Below are positions 15,899-25,900 of a stretch of DNA of 64,000 nucleotides, piece after piece. The DNA comes from Camarhynchus parvulus (Eukaryota > Chordata > Aves > Passeriformes > Thraupidae). The stretch lies in NCBI RefSeq assembly GCF_901933205.1, contig NC_044574.1, forward strand, positions 41,511,609 through 41,575,608. Reading direction: 5' to 3'. The position numbers were made by a program, and so were the translations under genes. The first letter of the stretch is position 1. Each line of letters begins with the position of its first letter. The notes under the pieces were generated by a model that ran no database searches, was not told the origin of the DNA, and worked only from the letters and a program-made list of their open reading frames with translations.

Positions 15899-16336
15899 AA
15901 AGCAGATGGAGCAGTGTGCTGTTGCCTGAGGCTACCAGGGGTGGGAGGGAAGCAAGCCAAGCCCCGGTGGGGTGGCACAAGGGACCCCAGGCGCTGCCAG
16001 CTGCCACCTGCAGGTGCCAGGTTGGGACCAGCGGGCAGGGCTGCACCCCACCTCTGCCACACCAGCCAGAGCTTCTGCAGCCTGAAACACAGCTGGCTCA
16101 GGGGTTTAAATCAAGAGCCAAAATATTTTGGTGGCCAGTTTTGGCCAGAAAAAGGTCATAATTTCTATTATGCTATAAGCCTGCCACTACATTTCTGTGC
16201 AGGACAATTGCCTTGTTGGAGTGAAACACCTGGGTAAATACTGAAGCACTTTCAGATTGATATTATCCTACATTTTTGTGACCTTATTTTATAGTGCTGG
16301 TTTTGGATACAAGTTCTTTGAACACTATTCCAGAAA

Positions 16337-16412
16337 TAAAAAAAAAAACCAAACAAAAAAAAACCCAAAAAACCAACATCCCCTCCACCCCCCAAAAAAA
16401 AATCCTAACAAA
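16337..16412. repeat. A-rich simple repeat with C interruptions
   Basis: A tract of A runs broken by CC, CCC and CCCC on the plus strand, about 75 bases long, in GRIA2 intron 2. The 62-codon frame across it is only poly-Lys/Asn/Pro translation of low-complexity DNA and is not a gene. Confidence 0.7.
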
Positions 16413-18342
16413 ACCAACCTGCTGAATGTTCACTATTTCAAATGAGAGCAAGCATAGAGGGGACAAAAAGAAATGGATTCTTCTCAATCATTTTGCATGC
16501 AGTGCTCTGCAATCAGCTCCTAAATTCTACTTCTTGTAAGCCAAATATCTGCCTTCGGAGCTCCTTGCTCTCCAGTCAAACCCTTTTGGGAAGGTAATTG
16601 TACATATTTTTAGCACATGCTTCACTAGTCAGTTAAATCCAATGCACAAGATAACTTGACTACAACATTAGTGGTAACTGAGGTGATGAAAAAACAAGTA
16701 CATTTTCATGTCTTAATTTGGAGCTCTTCAAACTGCTTGAAAATTGAAGTATGGGACAATGTTCAGACAAAGGAAAATCCAAGACACGGATAGCACCCAT
16801 TTCCCTTCTGCTGGAAGCCTTGAAGTCCACCACTGCAGTCTACAGCCTACACATAGCATCTGAGTATTGTAGAAGTTCTCCATGAGAGACAAGAACAAGG
16901 GTGTTATATGCACACAAATGCTGGTCAAAAGCACTTGATGGTCTTGGAGAAAAATATGTAACCTTTGGTTTCTCAAAGACAAGGTGACTATGCTCGTCTC
17001 TACTGATAGTAGGAAAAATCTGGTGTTTTGCAAACCATGTTTTTGGGGTTTTGTTAACTTCACAGACTTGAGAAACACATTGTCACATTTTTGTACAATG
17101 CCATGTAACTGCCACACTTACTTCATCAACAGTCCAAGCAACATCATCTGCAAAGACTGACCACATGCGGTTCTGGTTGATACAAACCCCCATTATCTAA
17201 GAAAGGAACAACTATCCAAGCAGTTCGCAAACATTAACAATTCAGCATTACTGTGGCTGATTACATGCTCTGACCTTTTTTTGCCTTCAGCTATGGATGC
17301 TCCTACCCTCCCGCATGCCACTGAAAGCTCCTTGCGTTGAGCTCTTGCACCACCTATCCCAGCGTCTGTGCCAAGCCGCCCCTGTTCAGCACCACCGCGC
17401 GGGGTAGCTGAACCGGGGGACTAAAATGGAGGGAAACAGCTCCCGCTGACAGCTAACCTCCAGATTCAGGGTCCCTTTCGTCTTTTTCCCAGGAGGGACG
17501 GCAGAACGCCGCGGGGGAGCGCGGCGCTGGGCGGGAGCAGCCGGCACGGCACCGACCGCGCTCGCCGCTCGCTGCAGGGAGCCCTGGTTCGCCGGGACCG
17601 GGCACGGGCGCCAGGGAGGGCAGCGGGGCAAAGGCGGGCACGCCTCAGCGCCCTGGGGACGCGGCGCCCCGCTCTCACGCGGCACGGGCAGTGCTGCTCC
17701 GCCGGGCCGGCCCCGCCGCTCCCCGCGATCCCACGGCCCCGCCGGCCCGAGCGGCAGGAGGCAGAAGCGCGCACGGCTGCGGGACTCGCCGCCCTCCCGG
17801 GGCTCCTCTCTTGGCGCTGCCACGGCCGCGCTGCCCCGCCCCGCATGTGCTCCGCGCCCCGCGGCACGCGTGCGGCCGGCCCCGCCGAGCCGAGGGCGGA
17901 GCGGGCACGGCCCCGCCAGGAGAACCGCGGGGGCGGCGGGCTCCCGGCGAGGCAGAGCGGGCGGCGAGCGCGGCCGCCCACGAGCGCTGCGTGCGGGGGG
18001 CGAGATGGAGAGATGGAGCCCGCAGCACCGCGCGGCGTAAAATGGCTGATCGCCCCCCGCCGCCCGCTCCGCACCCCTCGGCTGCTGGCCCGAGGGGGCC
18101 CCGGCTCTGCCCGCGCCAGCAGCGAGGTGCTCCGCAGCCCGCGGGCAGCCCCGGGGCGGCGGGGGAGCGCTGCGGGCAACCCCGGGGCCGCGCAGCCTTA
18201 CATAACGCGCGGGGGGAGCCGCCGGGAACCATTTTGCACCTCCCGGAGGGCTGCGGGGGCGCACGGAGACCCCACACCCCGATCGCACGGAGCCGGGCGC
18301 TCCCGCACCTGCTCGGCGGCGGCGGGGCGGTTCCCCCGGTAC

Positions 18343-18452
18343 CGCGCCCCGCACACACCCCCACACCCTGCGCACACAGACACACACAGACAGACACATA
18401 GACACGCACCCCGCACACCCCCGCACACACACCCACACACACCCCCGCCGCA
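18343..18452. repeat. CA-rich (UG-rich in GRIA2 pre-mRNA) microsatellite
   Basis: About 110 bases of imperfect CACA, CACACC and CAGA units on the plus strand, broken by GC-rich words. On the GRIA2 sense strand it reads as GTGT and GGTGTG repeats starting about 58 nt after the exon 2 donor, so the pre-mRNA has a long UG-rich block there. UG repeats are known binding sites for TDP-43 and CELF proteins, but whether they act on GRIA2 splicing in this species is inference. Confidence 0.85.
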
Positions 18453-18505
18453 CCGCTCGCAGCCGCCCCGCCCCCGCCGCCACGGCAGGCTGGCAGCGCC
18501 CGCTA

Positions 18506-19061
<556 letters not shown>

Positions 19062-19103
19062 TTCCAGGAAAAGTAGAGCATCCACAAAGCCACGGAAAAC
19101 AGC

Positions 19104-19135
19104 CCTTCCTTCTTCTTCTTCCTCCTCCTCCTCCG
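19104..19135. repeat. TTC/CTC triplet run (GAA/GGA in GRIA2 sense)
   Basis: The plus strand reads repeated TTC then CTC units, so the GRIA2 leader strand is a run of GGA and GAA purine triplets 43 to 74 bases upstream of the start codon. It is a short homopurine tract. Confidence 0.8.
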
Positions 19136-19250
19136 CGGAGCGCGCTCGTCAGCAAATTAGATCCCGTGCGCTCCGGGCGAGCGGCCGGCGGGAGCAAGCG
19201 AGCCACGGGAGGGAAGGAACGAGAAGAGCCCCGCGGCGGGCGCGGGAGAA

Positions 19251-19271
19251 GCCGCTGTCCGAGGAGCTGCT
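19251..19271 (-). promoter_or_regulatory. Weak RE1-like element in the GRIA2 leader
   Basis: On the minus strand a right half GGACAGCGGC, identical to that of the stronger element at 19539-19559, is preceded by a degenerate left half, AGCAGCTCC, at the normal spacing. I count about 16 of 21 matches to the canonical RE1/NRSE word. The left half overlaps the CAG-type triplet run, which may create part of the match by chance. Confidence 0.35.
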
Positions 19272-19293
19272 GCTGATGCTGCTGCCGCTGCTG
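19265..19293. repeat. Imperfect CTG/CAG triplet run
   Basis: The plus strand reads GCTGCTGCTGATGCTGCTG followed by CCGCTGCTG, giving CAG units interrupted by CGG and CAT on the GRIA2 sense strand. It lies about 205-232 bases upstream of the start codon and is probably transcribed as leader. Confidence 0.8.
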
Positions 19294-19446
19294 GCGGCTC
19301 CGGCGCGGAGCGGGATGGGGGTGCCGGCGGTGCCCGCTGCGCTCCCGCCGCCCGGCCCGGCCCGGCCCTGCCCTGCCCTCGCACGCGCTCGCCCGCGCTC
19401 CTCGCACTCAACGGGCGGGCGGCGCTCCCGGCGAGGCGGCGGCGGC

Positions 19447-19458
19447 GGCGCCTGCGCG
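19447..19458. promoter_or_regulatory. NRF-1-like site
   Basis: GGCGCCTGCGCG matches the palindromic NRF-1 consensus YGCGCAYGCGCR at 10 of 12 positions. NRF-1 is a reported activator of mammalian GRIA2, so a site here is plausible, but GC-rich DNA yields such near matches easily. Confidence 0.35.
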
Positions 19459-19507
19459 GAACCGGCCCCGGCGGGGAGCGCGCCCGCCGCGCCCCCCGCG
19501 CGCCGCG

Positions 19508-19516
19508 CCCCGCCCC
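19508..19516 (-). promoter_or_regulatory. Sp1/GC box
   Basis: A perfect GC box (GGGGCGGGG on the minus strand) about 450 bases upstream of the GRIA2 start codon and 22 bases from the RE1 element. Other CCGCCC words surround it. Sp1 sites are known in the mammalian GRIA2 promoter. Confidence 0.55.
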
Positions 19517-19538
19517 TGCGCGCTCCCGCCCGCCCGCC

Positions 19539-19559
19539 TCCAGCACCGCGGACAGCGGC
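19539..19559 (+). promoter_or_regulatory. RE1/NRSE (REST-binding) site of the GRIA2 promoter
   Basis: Left half TCCAGCACC, two-base spacer GC, right half GGACAGCGGC: 18 of 21 positions match the canonical RE1 word, including the core CAGCACC and GGACAGCG. It lies 478-498 bases upstream of the start codon at the upstream edge of the CpG island. REST is a zinc-finger repressor that silences neuronal genes outside neurons through RE1 sites, and an RE1-like silencer is established for mammalian GRIA2. Position and sequence make this a confident call for the bird ortholog. Confidence 0.85.
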
Positions 19560-19584
19560 ATCGCTTCGAGGAGATCGGCCGCTC

Positions 19585-19624
19585 ATTTATTTATTTATTT
19601 GGATATTTATTTATTTATTTATTT
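19585..19624. repeat. (TTTA)n tetranucleotide repeat
   Basis: Two blocks of TTTA units separated by GGATA, marking an abrupt change from CpG island to AT-rich DNA just upstream of the GRIA2 promoter. Confidence 0.9.
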
Positions 19625-19787
19625 CACCGGCCTTCCCCACCTCACAAACACACCTGAAAAAGCAAATTTTTAATTTTTTTTTTAAATAAATTTTGATCTG
19701 TTTCGGCTGCCCTACCCAAACCATAGAAGTTAATATTCCGGAAGAGTTAAAGCTATTCTGATATTCCATTTTCATGCATAACGGGGA

Positions 19788-19812
19788 TTTTTTTTTTTTT
19801 TTTTTTTTTTTT
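19788..19812. repeat. T(25) homopolymer
   Basis: Uninterrupted run of 25 T on the plus strand between GGGGA and CCCC. Its length is likely polymorphic and prone to sequencing error. Confidence 0.9.
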
Positions 19813-19912
19813 CCCCTTTCCAAGATGGGTTCCAGCTGTATTAGCTAGACATGCTATTTACTGCAAGCTAAATTTAACATTTCTCATTTTGGCACAAAGT
19901 CTGTTGCTGTGC

Positions 19913-19917
19913 TACAC

Positions 19918-19948
<31 letters not shown>
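19913..19948. repeat. (CA)n microsatellite
   Basis: A nearly pure CA repeat of about 17 units with one CG interruption. On the GRIA2 sense strand this is a GT repeat about 850-890 bases upstream of the start codon, above the RE1 site and so probably outside the mRNA. Confidence 0.9.
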
Positions 19949-22900
19949 TTTTATAGAAGGAAAGGCAGTGTAGCATTCCTATGACCATGAAAATGAATTT
20001 GCTGTTAAGTAATAATTATCTGGCATATTTTTTCTTAACTTATATTTAGTTAACAATGCTGGGAAATATCCACATAGGAAAGGATACTGCTCTTGCAATT
20101 CATTTCCTTTCGTCTTTTTTCTTCCTTTTTATTTTTATTACTATTATTAATTTTTTTAAAATTCTCCTTTCCAGGAAGAGAGTGTCAAAGCTTCAGGTAT
20201 TCAGATGTCAGTACGAGTACATATCCTGAACACATAGGAAGTTGGCAATTTTAGTCCCTTTATTCAGTACTAATTCATGATGAGTTTTATTTCGTTTGAG
20301 TCATTTCACCAGGAAATCCTGTGCAAGCTTTTTTCTGTACTTGTCTCATCTTCTCTCTCTCCCCCACAAAATGAGATGAGCCTGAAAAAGACAGCAAGCT
20401 TTAACAACCTGAGCATGAAGCCCCTATGAGCTTATCTGGGTGGAATGGCAGAGTTGCTACAGCCCTTCCTCACTTTCTGCCCCCAGCCTGGTGTCTCCCA
20501 GAAGCCACATTTTGCACTGCCTGGTAAAACCTGCTGTTGAATTCTGTGAAAGGGGCAGGCAGCATTGCTGTGAGAATCAACAGATGAAGCTGTCAGGGAA
20601 CAGCTTGTATTCAGGCTGTCCCCAGTGCATCCTGGACAATGAGATGTACAGACATTTACTTTTAATAAATATTTCAGTGTAAAGCTACCAATCTTTAACA
20701 GAAGCACAGATAAATTGTATGTTTTGGGGTTTTATTTCACTGAAGTCTAAAGCATTCCCTTATGTATAAAAAATGAGGTTAAAATGAAGCAAAGATCTCA
20801 AAGATCTCTGTATTTTAATGTTATAATAAAACAAAAAAAAATCAAATTTGCCAATATACATTATAACTGCTTAATGAACTAAAATATAAAAAGGATTTGG
20901 GTGATATAAAACATAAAAAAGAAATAATTGTTGTTGATTTTCTAATGTATATTTTTCCATTTCAGAATTGTGGGCATGTACATATGTACTACTCCAAATT
21001 TTTATCATCACATCAGAATATGTAGAAAAAAAGAGTCAGATTATGTGACCATATTCCACTGTTGGTGTGACAGGGAAAAATAAAAGATTTCAACTGATAC
21101 GAGTAAGTACAAAAGCACAGCATGGGTGAGTCAATCACCAAGGAAACAGTTCAATCGGAATTTAGTAATAGTGGAAAATGTCAATAATAAAAAAAAAGTC
21201 TTCTTCAACTCTTTATTTTTTTATAATAATTCTATGCTAAGTGCAAAGATGCAATTGGGCAAAGGAGAAAAAAGAAATTTATAGGTGATAGTAATTTATA
21301 ACCATGTACTAAGAATAGATATATTCATTAACACAGTGCATGAGAAAATCAGACTACATTACTGGGAATCACATTCAATACTTTTTTTTTCAAGGGAAAA
21401 GAATCTTGCAAGACATAAGATTGTATTCTTAAAAACAGAAGATTATATTCTAATATGCATTCTTCTGAATCTATGAAAGGAGCTCATATAAAAATGCATT
21501 AGTTCAGAATGTGAACAAAGCATCAGTGGGGAGACTTTTAATAATAAGCATCCATCACTTGTTGAAAGGAACATAGCAGTGCAGTAACAATGAAAACAAT
21601 AGCTGATGACAGAAGTCCAGATATCAAATAATAAGATGTCAGACCCTTGAAAAGCCAAAGTGCTTAATCTTGATTCCATAGAACTCCAAGAGAGGTTTGC
21701 TGCTTGCTGCAAATAATCATGGCTATACTTGATTTAACAATTTAATATTGTCTAATGGATATTCTGAATGTAAGGTAGAAGTTGGTGAGGAAGTTGAAAA
21801 GAGCTGATATATGTGCTAATCAGAAGTACAATTTATCAGGAGTACATTTCCTCTGCAATTCATCCTGGCACAATCCTGGTTGAGACAGTGGCTGCAGTTC
21901 AACTAAATGTTCATATGTTTCATCAGTTGAATACGAGATGCAGAAAGAAACTTGGAAAAGACTGAAGAATTGAAAATTTTTGCCTTGTGCCCAGAAACAT
22001 TTAGCGATCAGTCCATATACTTTCCAAAAAATAGTTCAGAATGGCTTGGTGACATGGAGTACATGCTTCAGGAAAGTAACTTTAAAAATATAAAGCACTT
22101 GAGGAGATGCATGGAGTAAAAAACTGAGTTGCTCATTGCTGATATTGATCACATTTGGATTAGAAATAAAATTTATTTTTTGTTTTGCTTTTTTAATAAT
22201 GTGTCATTGACCTTGCAGCCATATGCTGAGCAGTTTAATGAAAACAATTAAAACCAGACTATTTTCTAAAAATCCTAGCTAAAAAAGTTAAATTCTGAGA
22301 AGGCCCTTTGCAAGTGCTCAGACTAAATGGTTATAGTAGGTCTTCTGGACTTTTATCCTATCAATTTTTGGGGTTTATATTCACAACTATTTTCTACTTC
22401 TTCATTATCAAAAAATCTTAAAACATGCAGATTTATTAGTATCCAAAAATGCTGTACCAACATATGAATACTTTGATTCCAGGGTTGATCAATAAATACT
22501 TCCTTCAATAAGGATTATTGTCTTTGGGTTTCTGAAATCTGCAGAACTTTTTCAAATACCAGTAAGTGTAAACAAAGAGGAAATACAAATGAAGGTTCCA
22601 AATCTATTTTGAAGAGTGCAGTCCCATATGTTCACTCTGGATCTCAAGAGTCTTTTTAAAAATAAAAAGTATGTCCTGATCTTTCATGCTCATTCTGCCT
22701 CCTGTTCTGATTAGCAAACACATTCTGTTCCCATTAACAGCACCCACACCCGGGGAGGACACCTTCTAAGGAGTAGCTTAGGCTTCCTTCTATTACATGA
22801 TTTTGATGATAGAAAAGCAACATCATGACCCTTCTGGCAGAACTGATGTAAAATAATTGGTAATAACCATATAGCTTTCACTTCCCTTTGCTGTGCTGTG

Positions 22901-25900
22901 ACAGTGAAATTTGTTACCATGTTAGCTAACTGTTTTGAGAAATTTATAGCAATTTGGGATTTACTTTTTTTATTCAAGCTACTTGTGTTCTTTCTATTTG
23001 CAGGAAATTTTATATTTATTTTGCCAATAAAATCTCTTAGGTATATGATAAATAAACTCTGTGTGTGGAAAATCTGCTAGATTGCTCCAATTTTTTTTTT
23101 TTCTACTGAGATTATAGCAAATTACATTATTAAACCTCTGGAAAAACTTAAAAGGAACTCTTTCAGATTTGGCTATACATGCTAAATCCCCGATTCTTGT
23201 CTGGAAATATCTTTCTTTTTCTTCTAGTGGTATAAAAAACTTCCATGGTTTTGTCTCAGACCCAAGGGATACATTTCTCATTCCTGTCCTATTTTTTCCC
23301 CTGCCTACCTGCTACTTCTCTTCTTCTTTGCCATCTCCTTTCCTGGCTGATTTCCATCTGCTTTTCCAATGCATTGCCATCAAAATCTCCTTTTCTCTAC
23401 AGTTATTTTGATTTTACCTTCATATTTTACTTCCCATTCCCTCTGTGGAGCACAGCTAATTCAAATGTATTGTTGCTTAGACTATAATGGCCTGCCTTGA
23501 TCCTCTCTTTTTTCATCTATCACCTTTTCCATCTGTTCCACAAGCAATGCCAGCCTTGACTTCAGTGTTGTTTTTGTATTCTCATCATGTTCTTATTCCT
23601 TTTTTCATGCCAGCATCTATATTTGAAGTATCAACTCTACACCCATATTTCAGGTCAGCTCCTAATCCTCTTTAGCCTTGAAATTCCTCTTTAGCCTTGC
23701 ATCTTTTCTGTCACCTGTGAGAAATGTATTCCTTGTTATTTAGAATGAAAAGCCCTTTGGAGATGATGGAGACATCAGTTCTCATATACCAGTGGACTAT
23801 TTCCTGTTGAGGTATGGTACTTGTCAAATCCCCAGTACTCATCAAATCACCTTTTCATCTCACTTACCTGCATTCGTAAACAACAAGCTAAAATGTTAAA
23901 AGGCAAATATGAGCTGACACGAATGTTATAGTCTGCTCTCTATTGACATATCTGGGGTACACTTTTAGTGTTAGTCTCTAAATTCTACTAACTTGTGACT
24001 TGGGCCTTTTTTCTGTTGAAACTAGGTGTTTGTTCCCTCAGCCACCACAGAACCTTGGGGTAATCCCACATCTTCAGAATCCCAAGCAATAATACTGAGA
24101 AGCAGCTCTGGAGCTACAAACTACAAACAGATTGAAACGCAAGGCTAATATGTGCCAGTGACAGTAAAACAGCTGTACATGCTTGGTCACATATTGCTCT
24201 GCACCTAAATTTATGAGTATTGTAGGAAGCTGATTGTGTCATTGTGGTGAGCCTGCAGAAGTAATATTTTGAACAAGGACAATATTTTGAACAAATACCA
24301 GCCCATGGGAAATGGACTGTGTAATGATCATTCTCAGCACGGAGAAGACATCTTCTCAGTTTAATGTTTCAATCATACATAAAAACTTTTCATAACATAT
24401 ATACTTACTCCATTTACCTCCAGAAACTGGAGAAATCAGCTGATCTTTTTAAATTTGAACCTGTTGCAAAGCTGATTAGCATGAGAGACTTCTTTTTGTA
24501 TCCCAGCAGGGAGAATTAGTTCATGAACACTGAACTCTCATAGAGAATGGAAGTTCACACAGTGGTTTTCCATGCTAATCAACACTGTAATTTGCTTTAT
24601 GACTTTACACAGGATTCAGGACAGTGTTCACATTAGCTTTTCAAAGATGCTTCCTACCACAGCAGAAGTAACTGCTAAACTCCTTAATCCAGGGAAGACA
24701 GCGTCTCATAACATTCCACGTTGCAGGGTTGAATCTCTCCTTCTCGTCTGGAATGGTTTCTGTATGACTTTGCTCTGCACGAGGCTTTGAGGCCAAGAGC
24801 TTTTTGAACAAGCAGGAAAGCTGCAATGACTGCACCAGTGCTAATCCTGCTTTTGGGCTGGGGACCAAGGCAGTCAGGGCCAAAGCAGGGGAGGGGGAAA
24901 GGGCAGTGTGGCACCTCCTTCCACCCCTTGGAGCTGGGGAGCCCCATTCCAGGCTGCTCAGTGGAGCATGCACTATTTGGCTAGCTGTCAGTGTGGGGAG
25001 ATGTAGGATGGAAAAAGGCTGCTTTGCTGCTCTCTCCACATTAAAGGGGAACAAAATTCACTGCAGTCACCAAGGGAGAATGTTCCTTTCTCCTTCTTCC
25101 AAAGGGTGTTTCCCTTTAGAACCTTAAAGCAGCATCAGAAGGCATGCAGGCATCAGGTTCCACTTGCCCCATTGCCACTGGTCACAGTCACAAGGGCTGT
25201 ACACCAAACTGGCACTGTAACAGGTATTAATGTGTCCCCACATAACTGAGAATTAGGGCATAGACTCATTTATAAACACATTGCTAAGCTGCATTTTTTA
25301 TTCTTTTTTTTGTTTTTCTTTTAAGAATGAAAAAGATTCACAAACCTTCTTTTAATAAGAAAGATGTTCATGATAAGGATTTTGTTTAAAAATGATTATG
25401 TTATTGCAGTGCATTTTATTTATTTAATAGCTTTATAATTTTTTCAGGGCTTCTGTCACTGGGAAAATAGAGTAAAATTTAAGTTATAGTGAGTAAGAGT
25501 TTAAACACCTATCAGTCAAATGGTTGCTATTATGTTTTCCATTAAGAAATCAATCAAAGAAAAAGCATCAAGCAAATGTTAAAATAATTTATTTTATGAC
25601 ACAAATAGGTAAGAGACAAATTGTTCCAGAAATTATACTATGGAGTACAAGCACTTAGCAACATTAAAAATAAATTAAGTTGGAGGAATAGATAGAATTG
25701 CATGAGACAAGATAATAATCCCCTTCTTCACGAAATATCCAAAGAATAAAAAATTTGCTTTGTCCAATTACCCATTGCAGACATTTTACACTATACTTTT
25801 AAAAGCCACATCAGAAATAGGATGTAAGATTAAAAGGATTTCTGTGATTTGAAACATCAGTTCTCCTATCCTTATCATTATGATCTTTGATCTTTCCACA

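Larger units (their letters stand above)
1..17330 (-). other. GRIA2: GRIA2 intron 2, AT-rich part (continues past left edge)
   Basis: This is non-coding sequence lying 3' of GRIA2 exon 2 on the minus strand. I looked for the next exon, which should encode the segment starting FCSQFSRG and containing a THPFVIQM-like stretch, on the minus strand here and did not find it, so exon 3 must lie beyond the left edge. The open frames here are short, lack recognisable domains and are crossed by low-complexity sequence. Visible landmarks are an A-rich tract at 391-428, a TG/TA alternating tract near 12975-13052, a GTTT repeat at 15876-15898, a GC-rich pocket at about 15900-16100 and an A-rich, C-interrupted tract at 16337-16412. 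No mobile element was recognised with confidence. The assignment as intron 2 rests on the exon 2 donor at 18510. Confidence 0.8.
19062..19490 (-). other. GRIA2: GRIA2 5' leader region without upstream ATG
   Basis: This GC-rich region directly precedes the GRIA2 start codon. Reading the minus strand, there is no ATG between the start codon and position 19561, so a transcript starting anywhere in between has no upstream AUG. The leader contains a purine triplet run (GGA/GAA) at about 19104-19135 and an imperfect CAG-type run at about 19265-19293. The true transcription start is not visible. The upper bound of 19490 is only a guess based on the several-hundred-nucleotide leaders of mammalian GRIA2 and on the Sp1 and RE1 sites lying just upstream. 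Confidence 0.6.

Noticed and set aside
1..17330. Search for GRIA2 exon 3
   Set aside because: No minus-strand segment encodes the expected FCSQFSRG start or the THPFVIQM region. The NGTHP word in a frame near 15110 is isolated and lacks any flanking match.
19157..19561. 134-codon minus-strand frame starting with an ATG at 19561, upstream of GRIA2
   Set aside because: Its start overlaps the RE1 site, which in GRIA2 lies at or above the transcription start. The composition is Ala/Arg/Pro low complexity. It could be an upstream frame only if transcription begins above 19561.
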